Assembly: GCA_026647215.1 (NCBI GenBank)
Contig: JAPKHC010000014.1
Span: 62,001 to 126,000 of the forward strand
Source: F1-120-MAGs118 sp013360535
GTDB lineage: Bacteria; Planctomycetota; UBA1135; GCA-002686595
Length of the DNA stretch: 64,000 bases
Direction: 5' to 3'
This document shows, piece after piece, positions 46,543 to 55,714 of this stretch. The notes under the pieces were generated by a model. It was not told the origin of the DNA. It ran no database searches and was given only the letters and a program-made list of their open reading frames with translations. The translations under genes and the position numbers were made by a program. Every line of letters begins with the position of its first letter. The stretch's first letter is position 1.

Positions 46543-47502
46543 TCAGGGCACGTACGTCATCTCGAGCGCATTGGAGAGGCTCGTCGACTTGCAGGCCGGC
46601 GGATCCCTGAACCAGCCCTGCACGTAGACCTTCTGGCCGACGGTGAAGGGCGAGCCGAGCGAGCCGGGGTTGGCGGATTGGTACGCGTTCCAATCGAGGC
46701 TGAGCGAGCCGTCGCAGGCGCCCGAGGTGCCGCCGGAGAGCGCGGCGGAGGAGCGCGCGGTCGGGGCCTTCACGCACAGGAAGCTCGAGCCGCCGGAGCT
46801 GCACCAGGCCTGCGGCAGCGCGCCGAGGCCGTAGAACACGATGCCCGACTTCTGGCCCTCGACATCGTCGATGGTGATCAGGCACGCGGTCGCGCCGGAG
46901 AGGCTCGGGTTCGCGCTGGCCGAGATCTCGGCGTTGCAGCCGTTGGTCGTGGTGCCCGCCGTGCAGTAGCCCGTCGGGGCGCTCGTGCAGGAGCCGTAGA
47001 TGCGGAACTTCCAGTGGCGGTCGTTGAACTGGAACAGGTTGCCCCACGTCGCGCCGCCGTTGGTCGAGGCGCAATAGGGCTGGCCGAGCGTCGCCATCGG
47101 AACGTCGACGGGCGCCTGTCCGCCGCCGACGGCGTTCCACACGAACCAGTAGGTCTGGCCGCCGGTGAGCGAGACGTTGCCCGCGAGCTGGGCGCCGTAC
47201 CACTGGTTGGTCGAAGTCACGCTCATGCTGCCGCTGGAGAGCGCAGCCAGCGGGCGGTTCGTCGCCGCGTTGTGCGACCACAGCCCGAGCGATTGCGTCG
47301 CGTTGGTCTCGCCGGTGAAGACCTCGAGGCCCGTCGCGGTGAAGCTCGCGGGAGCCGTGAACTGGAACGCGAAGTAGACCGCGCTCACCGAGACGCCGTC
47401 CGTGAAGTTGGGGCCGTCGTTTTCCGCGTGGCAGGGAGTCTGCGCGAGCGCGGGCGGGGTGACGAGCGAAAGGAACGCGAGAGCGGCAAGGACAAGGCGC
47501 AT
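46543..47502 (-). CDS. Exported protein with CTAG-type C-terminal domain
   Basis: This 319-residue protein has a signal peptide ending VTPPALAQT. Residues 20-175 form a beta-rich module (FAFQFTAPASFTATGLEVF, SLTGGQTYWFVWNAV), a pattern common in exported planctomycete and myxobacterial proteins. Residues 178-319 are the shared domain: YCTAGTTTNGC, VEGQKSGIVFYGLGALP, WFRDPPACKSTSL, ending TYVP. Its tail and 3' hairpin match those at 43491, while the N-terminal modules are unrelated. This suggests modular swapping of front ends on a conserved tail. Confidence 0.84.
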   Translation of the reverse strand: MRLVLAALAFLSLVTPPALAQTPCHAENDGPNFTDGVSVSAVYFAFQFTAPASFTATGLEVFTGETNATQSLGLWSHNAATNRPLAALSSGSMSVTSTNQWYGAQLAGNVSLTGGQTYWFVWNAVGGGQAPVDVPMATLGQPYCASTNGGATWGNLFQFNDRHWKFRIYGSCTSAPTGYCTAGTTTNGCNAEISASANPSLSGATACLITIDDVEGQKSGIVFYGLGALPQAWCSSGGSSFLCVKAPTARSSAALSGGTSGACDGSLSLDWNAYQSANPGSLGSPFTVGQKVYVQGWFRDPPACKSTSLSNALEMTYVP

Positions 47503-47577
47503 GGCTGGGGACCTCCGTAGGTCGCGCCAGCTTACGCGCTGCGCCCCGATCTGGGGGGAGCGCGATCCCCGCCGATT

Positions 47578-50142
47578 TCAGGGCAGCGTCGCGCTCGAGA
47601 GCGTCGTCGCGCCGTTCATCAGCCACACCGAACGCGCCTGCGTTCCGGAGTGGAACCACAACAGGTCGGTCTTGCCGTCGCCGTCGAAGTCGTCGAGCGC
47701 CTCGATGCTCCAGCGCGTGTCCGCGACCGTCGTCGCGAGAGCGCTGCTCACCGCCGTCGCGCCGTTCATGGTCCACACCGCGTTCTTGCCCGACGTCCCG
47801 TGGCGCCACACGAGGTCCGGCTTGCCGTCGCCGTTCATGTCGCGCGCGCCGACGAGCTTCCACTGCACGTCGGCGAGCACCGTCAGGTTCGCCGAGCCCG
47901 TGCGCGTCGCCCCGTTCATGTACCAGACCGCGTTCTTGCCCTGCGTCAGGTGGCGCCACACGAGGTCGTCGCGGCCATCGGCGTTCATGTCGGCCGCCGC
48001 GGCGATCGTCCACCCCGTGTCCGCGAGCAGCGGGATCGTGCCGACCACGGGAGCCGCACCGCCATCGAGCTTCCAGTACGTGTTCGCGCCCGACGTCGCA
48101 TGCCGGAAGACGACGTCGTCCTTGCCGTCGCCGTCGAGATCCCCCACCACGGCGAAGCGCTGGTTCGCGTCGGCCACGGTGCCGAGGTTGTGCTTGCCCG
48201 TCGCCGTCGCGCCATCCATCAGCCACACGCGCACCGAGCCGCTCGACGCATCCCGCCACAGCAGGTCGCGCTTGCCGTCGCCGTCGAAGTCGCCGCTCGA
48301 AATCACCGTGAAGCCCGAGCCCGCGAGCGAGTCGAGCGCACTCGACGAGGCGACGCTCGTGCCGTTCAGGAACGACACGCGGTTCGTGCCCGCGCCGGCG
48401 TTGCGCCACACGAGGTCCGCCTTGCCGTCGCCGTCGAGGTCGCCGGCGACCTGCACGTCGTCACACAGGTCCTTGCCCGTCGTGAGCGAGACGCGCGTGA
48501 GCACCGTCGCGCCCTGCGTGGTCCAGAGGAACTCCTCCTGCGAAGCCGAGTTCGTCCACGCGAAGTCGTCGCCGCGGCCATCGCCATCGAAGTCGCCGAG
48601 GCCCGCGAGCGTGAACGTCGAACGCACGCCGAGCACGTAAGAGCTCAAGAGCGTCGCGCCGTTCATCAGCCAGACCGCGATGCGCCCGTCGCTCGCGTGC
48701 TGAAACACGAGGTCGTCGTCGCCGTCGCCGTCGAAGTCGCTCGCTCCGATCAGCCGGTAGTTGAGGTCCGCGATGCTGCCCAGCCCAGCCGTAGACGTGG
48801 CCGTCGCGCCGTTCATGAACCACACGGCGTTCGCGCCCGTGGACGAGTTGCGCCACACGAGGTCCGCGCGGCCGTCGCCGTTGAGGTCGCCCGCGGCTCC
48901 CAGTCGCCACGCGAGGTTCGTCAGCGGCGAGACCGTGGCGACTGTCGGCGCGCTCGCGCCATTCATGCGCCACATCGTGTTGGCGCCCGTCCACGAGTTG
49001 CGCCACAGCAGGTCGTCGTCGCCGTCGCCGTCGAAATCGCCGCAGCCCACGACGCTCCACGTCGCGCCGGAGAGCGCTGGCCATGTCACCGGCGTCTGCG
49101 TGCCGCCGTCGAGCAGCCAGCCCGTGTTGTCGTTCGCGTTCGCGCGCAGGAGCACGTCGCTGTCGCCGTCGCCGTCGAAGTCTCCGGCCGCGGCGAGCGA
49201 CTGGCCGGGACTCGTCGTCAGCTGCATCGCCGTGCCCATGCCGGAGCCGGGCGCGCTGTCGGTGCCCGTGATCCACAGGTACACCTGGCCGTCGTCGGGA
49301 TCGTGGCGCACGAGGTCCGTGAGCGCGTCGCCGCCGAACTCGCCCGCGCGACTCGACGCGAAGGCCGTCGAGACGTAGAAGTCCGACACTTGCTGCCGCA
49401 CGGCGTTGAGGCTCTTCACCGCGTCCGCGCCCTGGCTCGCGTTGGTCGACACGATGCCGATCGGCATGCCGTTGTGTGTCTGCAGCGGGTTCGAGAAGCG
49501 GTACAGCTTGCCCGCCGAGTCGTTGACGCCGAACGAGCTCGCGTAGGCCATGATCGTGACGAACTGCCCCGCGACGCCGTAACCCGCGGAGTACGACCAC
49601 GTGCCGCCACCCGGCGTCTGCAGGCGCGAGTGCGCGAGGCCGAAGTTGTGGCCGAGCTCGTGCGCGAGCACGTAATCGGCCGTGTTGACCGAGATGTGGC
49701 TGTACATCCAGCGCTTGTAGTTCGACAGGTTGCCCTGCGTGCCCGTGCCGCCGACGTACGCGAGCCCCGCGATGCCGTCGTTGACGTAGGGTCGCAGGAG
49801 CACCGCCATGTCGGCGCCGTACTGCGTGCGCAGGCTCTCGACCGACGTGAACGGCGCGGCGTTCTGCTGGAACGCGCTCAGCGCGGTGTTCGAGTTCGCC
49901 GAGTCGCCGTAGGTGACGCTCGTGCTGTGCGCGAGGCGCAGCGTGATGCCGACCGTGCTGTCGGCGCAGGCCTGGTTCGACACCGCGAGCATGTGCTGGA
50001 TGCGCGTGCCGATGCCGCCGGGATAGAGCGCGGCGGCGGTGTTCGAGTAGACGACGAGCAGGTCGATGTTGACGTTGCCCGGAGTCTGCGCCGCGGCGGG
50101 CAGCGCGAGCGCGAGCGTGAGGAGCGTGCGGGGAATGCGCAT
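47578..50142 (-). CDS. Exported metzincin-type metalloprotease with twelve FG-GAP repeats
   Basis: This 854-residue protein has a signal peptide (LTLALALPAAAQT). A reprolysin-like protease domain spans about 25-250, with the zinc motif HELGHNFGLAH near residue 160 and a Met-turn candidate VTIMAYAS about 35 residues later. Twelve repeats of about 50 residues follow to the end, each with DFDGDGKRDLLWR- and VWLMNGA-type halves. This is integrin-like FG-GAP/VCBS and calcium-binding. A classical propeptide is missing from this ORF; the gene 22 bp upstream encodes a protein resembling one. It lacks the CTAG C-terminal domain. Confidence 0.9.
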   Translation of the reverse strand: MRIPRTLLTLALALPAAAQTPGNVNIDLLVVYSNTAAALYPGGIGTRIQHMLAVSNQACADSTVGITLRLAHSTSVTYGDSANSNTALSAFQQNAAPFTSVESLRTQYGADMAVLLRPYVNDGIAGLAYVGGTGTQGNLSNYKRWMYSHISVNTADYVLAHELGHNFGLAHSRLQTPGGGTWSYSAGYGVAGQFVTIMAYASSFGVNDSAGKLYRFSNPLQTHNGMPIGIVSTNASQGADAVKSLNAVRQQVSDFYVSTAFASSRAGEFGGDALTDLVRHDPDDGQVYLWITGTDSAPGSGMGTAMQLTTSPGQSLAAAGDFDGDGDSDVLLRANANDNTGWLLDGGTQTPVTWPALSGATWSVVGCGDFDGDGDDDLLWRNSWTGANTMWRMNGASAPTVATVSPLTNLAWRLGAAGDLNGDGRADLVWRNSSTGANAVWFMNGATATSTAGLGSIADLNYRLIGASDFDGDGDDDLVFQHASDGRIAVWLMNGATLLSSYVLGVRSTFTLAGLGDFDGDGRGDDFAWTNSASQEEFLWTTQGATVLTRVSLTTGKDLCDDVQVAGDLDGDGKADLVWRNAGAGTNRVSFLNGTSVASSSALDSLAGSGFTVISSGDFDGDGKRDLLWRDASSGSVRVWLMDGATATGKHNLGTVADANQRFAVVGDLDGDGKDDVVFRHATSGANTYWKLDGGAAPVVGTIPLLADTGWTIAAAADMNADGRDDLVWRHLTQGKNAVWYMNGATRTGSANLTVLADVQWKLVGARDMNGDGKPDLVWRHGTSGKNAVWTMNGATAVSSALATTVADTRWSIEALDDFDGDGKTDLLWFHSGTQARSVWLMNGATTLSSATLP

Positions 50143-50163
50143 GGGGTCACTCGTGGGATGGGT

Positions 50164-50823
50164 TCAATCCGGCAGCAACGCGCAGCCGTCGTGGTCGCGC
50201 TGCATGGCCTCGCGCCCGTCCTTGAACAGCACGCCTTCGTCACCTTGGGCCTCGAGCGCGAACAGGCCCTGCGGCGTGACCAGCGTGGCGAACGTCCACG
50301 GCTCGCCCTGCGTGTAGACGACGGGGAACTCGAGCCCGCCTTGCGCGAGATGCCCGGTCCACGTGCGATCGCCGTTGTCGTGCACGAGGAGCTGCTCGAC
50401 GAGCGCAACCTGCCGCGTGCCGTCCGGCAGCTCGAACACGATGCGCGTGCCGACCTCGACCGCCGACAGGGCCTCGCGCTCGAGGCGCACGCGCTTCTTC
50501 TGCGTCACGAAGCCTTCGACCGCGCCCGGCCACGGCGGCGGCTCGCCCTCGAGCGTGCGCCACAGCGCGACTTCGGGCACGGGCAGCTCGACGGGCTCGA
50601 CCGGCTGCGGTTCCGGCGCGGGCTGCAGCGGCACCTCGAGCTCGTTGCGGAGCACGACTTCGCCCGTCTCGACCTCGGCTCGCGTCCCGGAGACCGTCTC
50701 CGCCCTTTCCGGCCGCGCCGCCTCCGGTTCCTCGCGCCGCCCGAGCCACCACGCCGCCCCCACCAGCGCCAGCGCGCCCGCCGACACCGCCGCCCACCGG
50801 CCGACCGAGGAGCCCCGCCGCAT
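50164..50823 (-). CDS. Membrane-anchored protein resembling a metalloprotease propeptide
   Basis: The 219-residue product has an N-terminal membrane helix (AAVSAGALALVGAAWWLG) and a Pro/Glu-rich linker to about residue 85. A beta-rich region follows with VHDNGDRTWTGHL and GEPWTFATLVTPQG, patterns typical of the N-terminal propeptide of bacterial M12-type metalloproteases (NGD.TW.G). A cysteine lies near the end (DGCALLPD). It is 22 bp upstream of the metzincin gene, so the two are almost certainly cotranscribed. An inhibitor or folding role in trans is inferred and untested. Confidence 0.68.
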   Translation of the reverse strand: MRRGSSVGRWAAVSAGALALVGAAWWLGRREEPEAARPERAETVSGTRAEVETGEVVLRNELEVPLQPAPEPQPVEPVELPVPEVALWRTLEGEPPPWPGAVEGFVTQKKRVRLEREALSAVEVGTRIVFELPDGTRQVALVEQLLVHDNGDRTWTGHLAQGGLEFPVVYTQGEPWTFATLVTPQGLFALEAQGDEGVLFKDGREAMQRDHDGCALLPD

Positions 50824-51231
50824 GCCTCCGCTCTTCGGAAGCCCGGCTCCGGCCCCCTTGAGCCGATTTGCAACTTTCTAACGCTGCCCGCGGCCCGGGG
50901 GCCGTCCGCCCGCCTCGGCGCTCGCCCACCGCGCCGGAAAAGAAAGCGGGCCGACCCGTCGTCGAGACGACCGGTCGGCCCTGGATCCCCACCACGCTTC
51001 CCGGGACGCCTCGCGGCTCGCAATCGCAGAAGCGTCCTCGTGATGAGGATGCGCGGACCCTAGCCCGACCCCGCCCATTCCACAACCCGCCCTCCACGAT
51101 TTCGATCGCTCGAGCACGTCAGCGCAGCAGGCGGGTTGGCCCGGGAACGCGCGAAGTAGGATCAGGGCACCGCTCGACCTTGGAAGAACTCGCGCTCCTG
51201 ACCGTCCCATCGGCGTGTTCGAGAGGATGCC
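50824..51231. other. 408-bp divergent intergenic region
   Basis: No convincing coding region is seen here. It contains the hairpin at 50948-50981 and a purine-rich agagga ribosome-type site at 51222-51227 just ahead of the TTG start of the next gene. Promoters for both flanking genes should lie here but no clear -35/-10 pair was recognised. Confidence 0.6.
50948..50981. repeat. Stem-loop in divergent intergenic region
   Basis: The arms gggccgacc (50948-50956) and ggtcggccc (50973-50981) are perfectly complementary, with an inner gtcgt/acgac stem around a cgag loop. The outer stem resembles the hairpin at 4662-4689. It lies between two diverging genes, so a terminator role is unlikely unless it ends antisense or leader transcription. 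Confidence 0.55.
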
Positions 51232-52572
51232 TTGCCCGACCGAAGACACTGGCTGGCCCTGTTCGTCACGATCGTGGTGATCGTCGCGTGCTTGCGTGGA
51301 CTCCTCGACGCGCCGGAGGACTCGAGCCCCGACGTCGGTGCCGCGCGGACTGAGGCCGAGCCGGAAGGGTACGTTCGGGAGCCCCGCGCGGAATCGCTCG
51401 CGCTGCGAGCCGAACCTTCGGGTGCGCGGGACGACGGAAGTCCCGGTCCGGCCGCGGACATCGAGGTTGCGTCGCAGGGAGCGACGCGGGAGTCGATCCG
51501 TGGCCGACTGGAGTTTCTGGACGGTTCGCCCGTTCCGCTGCAACGCATCGAAGCGACTCTGGGCAACGCAGGACCCGACGCCGTGCCGCGTTCAGCGACC
51601 ACCGGCCTCGACGGCAGCTTCGCGCTCGACGGCCTGCCCGCGGGACTGCACAAGCTGCGCTTGGACGGTGCCGCGAGCCTGGTGCCGGCTGACGCGGCCC
51701 AAGTGGCCCCGAAGGACGGGCTCGTGTTGCGAGTCGAGGGATTTGGCCTGCTCGTCAAGACACGGGATGCCTCCGGTGCGATCGTGCCGGGGGCCAGCCT
51801 GCAGCTCACCGGGCCCCAGCGTCGCAGCTCCGCGCATTCCAACTCGCAGGGCGTGGCGGCGTTCACGGTTTCGCAGGCGACGACCGGCGAGGTCGAAGCG
51901 TGGAAGGCCACCCTGCGAGGATCGCTCCGTCGGCTCAGCCTGCCGGATGAGGCGCACCTGATCGTCCGCGAGCTCGTGCTTCTTCCGCCGACGACGACCG
52001 GTCGCCTCGACGTCATCGTCCGCAGCCGCTCCGGAAGTCGCCTCAACGACTTCTCCGTCCGGTTGCTCGACTCGAACTCGAACGCCCAAGTGCTCTTCCT
52101 GCGCGCGAAGGACGCCGACTCGGACGGCACGTTCGGCAACGTGCCCGTCGGCACCTTCCGCGCAAGCCTCGCGCCCGCCTTCGTGGGTGCGCCCGAGCTC
52201 TACGCAAGGAATCCGACGCGCAAGACCGTGACCATCACCGAAGGTGCGACGGCGACGCTGGAGTTCGAGGTCGAGCTCTGCGGCCGCGTGCTCCTGCGCA
52301 TCGAGAGACCCGAGGCGACTCCCGAGCAACACGCGACCCTCTCGATCCGCGACCGCGACGGCCACACCCGCTCGCTCAGCTGTCGCGTCCCCGGCCCCGA
52401 CGACACCGTCGAGGTCACCAGCCAAGTCCCGCTCAACTCCACCTTCGTCGTCGACGACCACTTGCCCGACGGCCGCTACACGATCCTCGGGCACCTGCCC
52501 GACGGCACCCAATCCGACACGACGATCCTCATCACTTCCGGCCTCATCACCCAAGCCACGCTCCGCTTCTGA
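51232..52572 (+). CDS. Membrane-anchored or exported protein with carboxypeptidase-regulatory-like (CnaB-type) domains
   Basis: The 446-residue product starts at TTG 51232, five bases after an agagga ribosome site; no in-frame ATG gives a complete signal segment. The N-terminal helix LALFVTIVVIVACLRGLL is a signal or anchor. Repeated motifs fit CnaB-like carboxypeptidase-regulatory domains: RGRLEFLDGSPVPLQRIEA, then TTGLDGSFALDGLPAGLHKL, LVKTRDASGAIVPGASLQL and NSQGVAAFTV. The final segment ends YTILGHLPDGTQSD. These domains usually provide structural beta folds; no catalytic part is attached. Confidence 0.72.
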   Translation: MPDRRHWLALFVTIVVIVACLRGLLDAPEDSSPDVGAARTEAEPEGYVREPRAESLALRAEPSGARDDGSPGPAADIEVASQGATRESIRGRLEFLDGSPVPLQRIEATLGNAGPDAVPRSATTGLDGSFALDGLPAGLHKLRLDGAASLVPADAAQVAPKDGLVLRVEGFGLLVKTRDASGAIVPGASLQLTGPQRRSSAHSNSQGVAAFTVSQATTGEVEAWKATLRGSLRRLSLPDEAHLIVRELVLLPPTTTGRLDVIVRSRSGSRLNDFSVRLLDSNSNAQVLFLRAKDADSDGTFGNVPVGTFRASLAPAFVGAPELYARNPTRKTVTITEGATATLEFEVELCGRVLLRIERPEATPEQHATLSIRDRDGHTRSLSCRVPGPDDTVEVTSQVPLNSTFVVDDHLPDGRYTILGHLPDGTQSDTTILITSGLITQATLRF

Positions 52573-53078
52573 CGCGTCGACCTGCGGCGTCGTGCGCGAA
52601 AATCGCTGAAATCCCCGTTCGTTCTGCTCGACTTCAGTTTCCGAGCGTCGGTTGATTTCGAGCTGCGGAAGGTCCGTGCCGTTTCTGCACAACCCGCCGT
52701 TTCGAAGCCTGGAGAGGTCAGTGGGCCCAATCGAGGACAGTTCGAACGGATAGGCCATCCAGGCGGCCAGGAATCGGCTCGGCCGTATCCGTTGCGCGTG
52801 GTGAGGGCGCGCAGGTGCAAACCCGCCATCACCGGAGAGATTCCGAGGCCCGGCACGTGCGTTGCCATCCCTCCAGCGTTCCTTTCAGTTCCACGAGCGC
52901 CCTCGCGAAGCCCGGTTCTCGAGGAGGTTGATCGAGGCCGGCGAGGCTGATGCGCGCTGGTCGAGAGCGCCTCCGAGCGACCCAGCTTCTCTCGGGCGCC
53001 GCGGCGCTCGACGGAAGTTCTCCTCCCCAACTCTCGCTCGCGCCAACGCGAGTCAAGGCCCCCGTTCTGCCCCCACAC
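52573..53078. other. 506-bp gap before helicase gene, no supported gene
   Basis: The base composition drops relative to flanking genes and codon patterns are irregular. An open frame on the minus strand at 52476-53078 overlaps the end of the CnaB-like gene and shows no recognisable domain, so it is not called. The helicase could start further upstream than given, at an in-frame ATG at 52950. Confidence 0.5.
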
Positions 53079-55700
53079 ATGGATACGAACAACCGAAGAT
53101 TCGAACTCTCACAACCTGCGCGACTCACGTCGATGCTCGCGGAGAAACACCACCGCCACGTGCTGAACGCGGCAATCGAACTGCTCGATGTCCAGAGGGA
53201 CTCCAACCCGGGAACGACAGAGCTCGTTCGCGCCTTGCTCCAGCGATTCGTCTTCGGACGCGAGCTCGCGATCTCCAGAGCCCCGGGCCGAAGCGTGAAC
53301 TCCAGAACGGGTGACCTGTTCTACGTGCGCTCGCTTCCGCTCGACGAACCGGGCCTGCGCCTTGAGGTCCAGAGTGAACTCGCCCAGGGTCGCGATGCGT
53401 TCTCGCCGGGCAGGGTCCACTTCCGACTGGTGTGGATCGAGTTCGAAGGAGCGAGGCCGCCGCGGGAGAACGAACGGACCGTGGCCGGTCTGCTGGCGGA
53501 AGACGGCCCGGGCATCCCCCAATCCGAAGGTGGGTCCTTCAGCACGCTGCCGAGCTGGCGCCACGACGTGCCGGCGCAGTGGGAGCGATGGAGCGAACTG
53601 CTGGAGTGTCTGGAGGAACTTGCGCGGCTCAAGACGCTCCAGCTGCCAGCCTCGGTGCTCTCGGTCGACGATGGTGGCGGCAGTGTCCGCATCGCTCTCG
53701 CGGCAAGTCCCGCGATGCACGAGCGCGAGCTCCTTTCCTCAGGAGATCTGGAACTGATCTGGGGGCTGGGCATGAACGCACGAGTCAGTCTCGGCACGCA
53801 CAACGACGACGACGACGACACTGAGCTTTCGCTCGACGTCTCCAGAGGCAGCAAGGTACCTCCATTCCCCGCGGGCACGGAGGTCACGCTGGCCACACGC
53901 CCGGACCTCACGGTCCTCCAACGCCAGCGTGCGGCGCTCGGGCAACTGCGCGACGCCAAGATCCAGAACCCCCATCTCGCCACAGCACTGATCAATCCTG
54001 CCGAGGCCCGCGAGCTGCCGCCGGAGGTGTGGCCCGCCATCCCCATCGTTGATGCGGAAAAACTCCGTCCAGCTCAGCGCTCGGCCGTGGAAGCCGCGCT
54101 GTCAGCGCGCGAGGTCACTTTCATCTGGGGGCCTCCGGGCACTGGCAAGACCGAAGTGATCCGCGCCATCAGCCAGAGCGCAGTCGCCGCCGGACTCCGC
54201 GTGCTGGTCGTGTCCCAGGCGAACGCAGCCGTCGACAACGCGGTGTCGCGCGTGAAGCAGCTGAAGGGGATGCGGCCCCTGCGCCTCGCGCAAAAGGACA
54301 TCCAACGCACGGACGAGAACGTGAAGGACGTGCTCGACAAGGTCGCCGTGGGCAGCTTCCTCCGTCGGATTGAGGCGCTCACGGACGTCCCCGAGGAACT
54401 TGCTCATGCCAAGAGCGCGGTTCAGGCTTTCCTGGATGCAGCGCCGAAGGACGGCGAGGAGCACGAGAAACGTGCGATCAACGAACTCTGGGAGCCCTAT
54501 CGACGCAGCGTGAACCTGATCGGCTGCACCTGCTCACAAGCCGCTCGCCTCGACGAGCGCTGCGGCATCTCGGCGGTCGATCTCGTGATCATCGACGAAG
54601 TCAGCAAGGCGACGTTGGTCGAAATGCTCCCGGCGCTGGTCCGTGGCACGAAAGTGGTGCTCGTCGGCGATCACTGCCAGCTCCCCCCAGTCTTCCGCGA
54701 CGACGAGCAGTCGTTGCGCCAGACGCTGGAGCAGGCCGCAGGCAGCCTCGACCCCGATCGCCTGGCAGCAGCCCGCGAGCTCGTCGACGAACCCTATTTC
54801 AAGAACTGCAAGGAACAGGCAGAAGGAGTTGACGGAGCGCTGGCGACGCTGAACGAGCAGCACCGCATGCACCCGTTCATCCGTGAGATGGTCTCGCGCT
54901 TCTACGAGAACGGCCTGGAGGATGCTCCTCACGTGACGTTGCGGTCGCGCGCCCTGCCGTTTGGGCCGCAGATCCTGAGGAGAGACGTCGCCGCGGATAC
55001 CGGAACGCTGTGGATCGATACGGGTGGCTCGCACAAGGAAGATCGCTGCGGCACCTCCCGCCAGAATCCCGGTGAAGCCCGTGTTCTCGTCGACCTCGTC
55101 CGGGACCTTGCCAGTCAGGTCGCGGGGGTGACGAAGCTCCCGTACTTGAAGCTGAGGCTCGGCGAACGCTACGCCGGCAAGCTCGCCAGCGAACTCCTCA
55201 AGCCTGTCGGGGGGACCAAGCTCCCCGAGGGCCTTCAATGGACGTACTGGCTGGATGGCCACCCGGTCCGTCCCGACACGCGCTGCGAGTCCGACAGCCT
55301 GCTGGTGCTTGGGCCCGCGCTCCCCGTCGCATGCATCACCTTCTACAAGGCGCAGAAAGAGCTGCTGCGCCGCAAGTTGGACGAGCTCGCAGCAGCAGGC
55401 GGACTGATCGGCCTGAATTGTCGGGTCGACACCGTCGACAGCTACCAGGGTTCCGAGGCCGAGTTCGTCGTGCTGAGCCTCGTGCGGACGGGCTTCCGGT
55501 CCGACTCGCCGTTCGTCACCGACTTCCGGCGCGTGAACGTCGCCATGTCCCGTGCGCGCCGGTTCCTCTGCATCGTCGGATGCCGCGCGAGCTTCTCCAA
55601 AGCGCTGGTCCAGCTCCCCTCGCACTCCGCGCCAGTTCCCGTTTACGGTTCGATCCTCGAAACCCTGCAGAAGCGCAACTCCATCCTGCGCTGCGCCTGA
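53079..55700 (+). CDS. Superfamily 1 helicase, UPF1/DNA2 (AAA_11-AAA_12) type
   Basis: This 873-residue protein has about 330 N-terminal residues of unknown fold before the motor. The Walker A motif FIWGPPGTGKTEVIR is near residue 349. Walker B, DLVIIDEVSK, is near 505 and continues to VLVGDHCQLPPV. LNEQHRMHPFI is near 593. The C-terminal motifs VDSYQGSEAEFVVLSLVR (about 785) and RRVNVAMSRARRFLCIVG (about 817) complete the UPF1-like set. Motor integrity suggests an active nucleic-acid translocase. It is followed 14 bp later by a small gene, and both have a more irregular composition than neighbours, suggestive of transfer. A defence role is possible but not shown. Confidence 0.9.
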   Translation: MDTNNRRFELSQPARLTSMLAEKHHRHVLNAAIELLDVQRDSNPGTTELVRALLQRFVFGRELAISRAPGRSVNSRTGDLFYVRSLPLDEPGLRLEVQSELAQGRDAFSPGRVHFRLVWIEFEGARPPRENERTVAGLLAEDGPGIPQSEGGSFSTLPSWRHDVPAQWERWSELLECLEELARLKTLQLPASVLSVDDGGGSVRIALAASPAMHERELLSSGDLELIWGLGMNARVSLGTHNDDDDDTELSLDVSRGSKVPPFPAGTEVTLATRPDLTVLQRQRAALGQLRDAKIQNPHLATALINPAEARELPPEVWPAIPIVDAEKLRPAQRSAVEAALSAREVTFIWGPPGTGKTEVIRAISQSAVAAGLRVLVVSQANAAVDNAVSRVKQLKGMRPLRLAQKDIQRTDENVKDVLDKVAVGSFLRRIEALTDVPEELAHAKSAVQAFLDAAPKDGEEHEKRAINELWEPYRRSVNLIGCTCSQAARLDERCGISAVDLVIIDEVSKATLVEMLPALVRGTKVVLVGDHCQLPPVFRDDEQSLRQTLEQAAGSLDPDRLAAARELVDEPYFKNCKEQAEGVDGALATLNEQHRMHPFIREMVSRFYENGLEDAPHVTLRSRALPFGPQILRRDVAADTGTLWIDTGGSHKEDRCGTSRQNPGEARVLVDLVRDLASQVAGVTKLPYLKLRLGERYAGKLASELLKPVGGTKLPEGLQWTYWLDGHPVRPDTRCESDSLLVLGPALPVACITFYKAQKELLRRKLDELAAAGGLIGLNCRVDTVDSYQGSEAEFVVLSLVRTGFRSDSPFVTDFRRVNVAMSRARRFLCIVGCRASFSKALVQLPSHSAPVPVYGSILETLQKRNSILRCA

Positions 55701-55714
55701 ACAAGGAGATTCCC

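Noticed and set aside
47600..49300. Regular DNA repeats that might suggest a CRISPR array
   Set aside because: They are codons of the FG-GAP repeats; units are about 150 bp, imperfect and in frame.
52476..53078. 200-codon minus-strand frame upstream of the helicase gene
   Set aside because: It overlaps the end of the CnaB-like gene and shows no domain, signal peptide or ribosome site.
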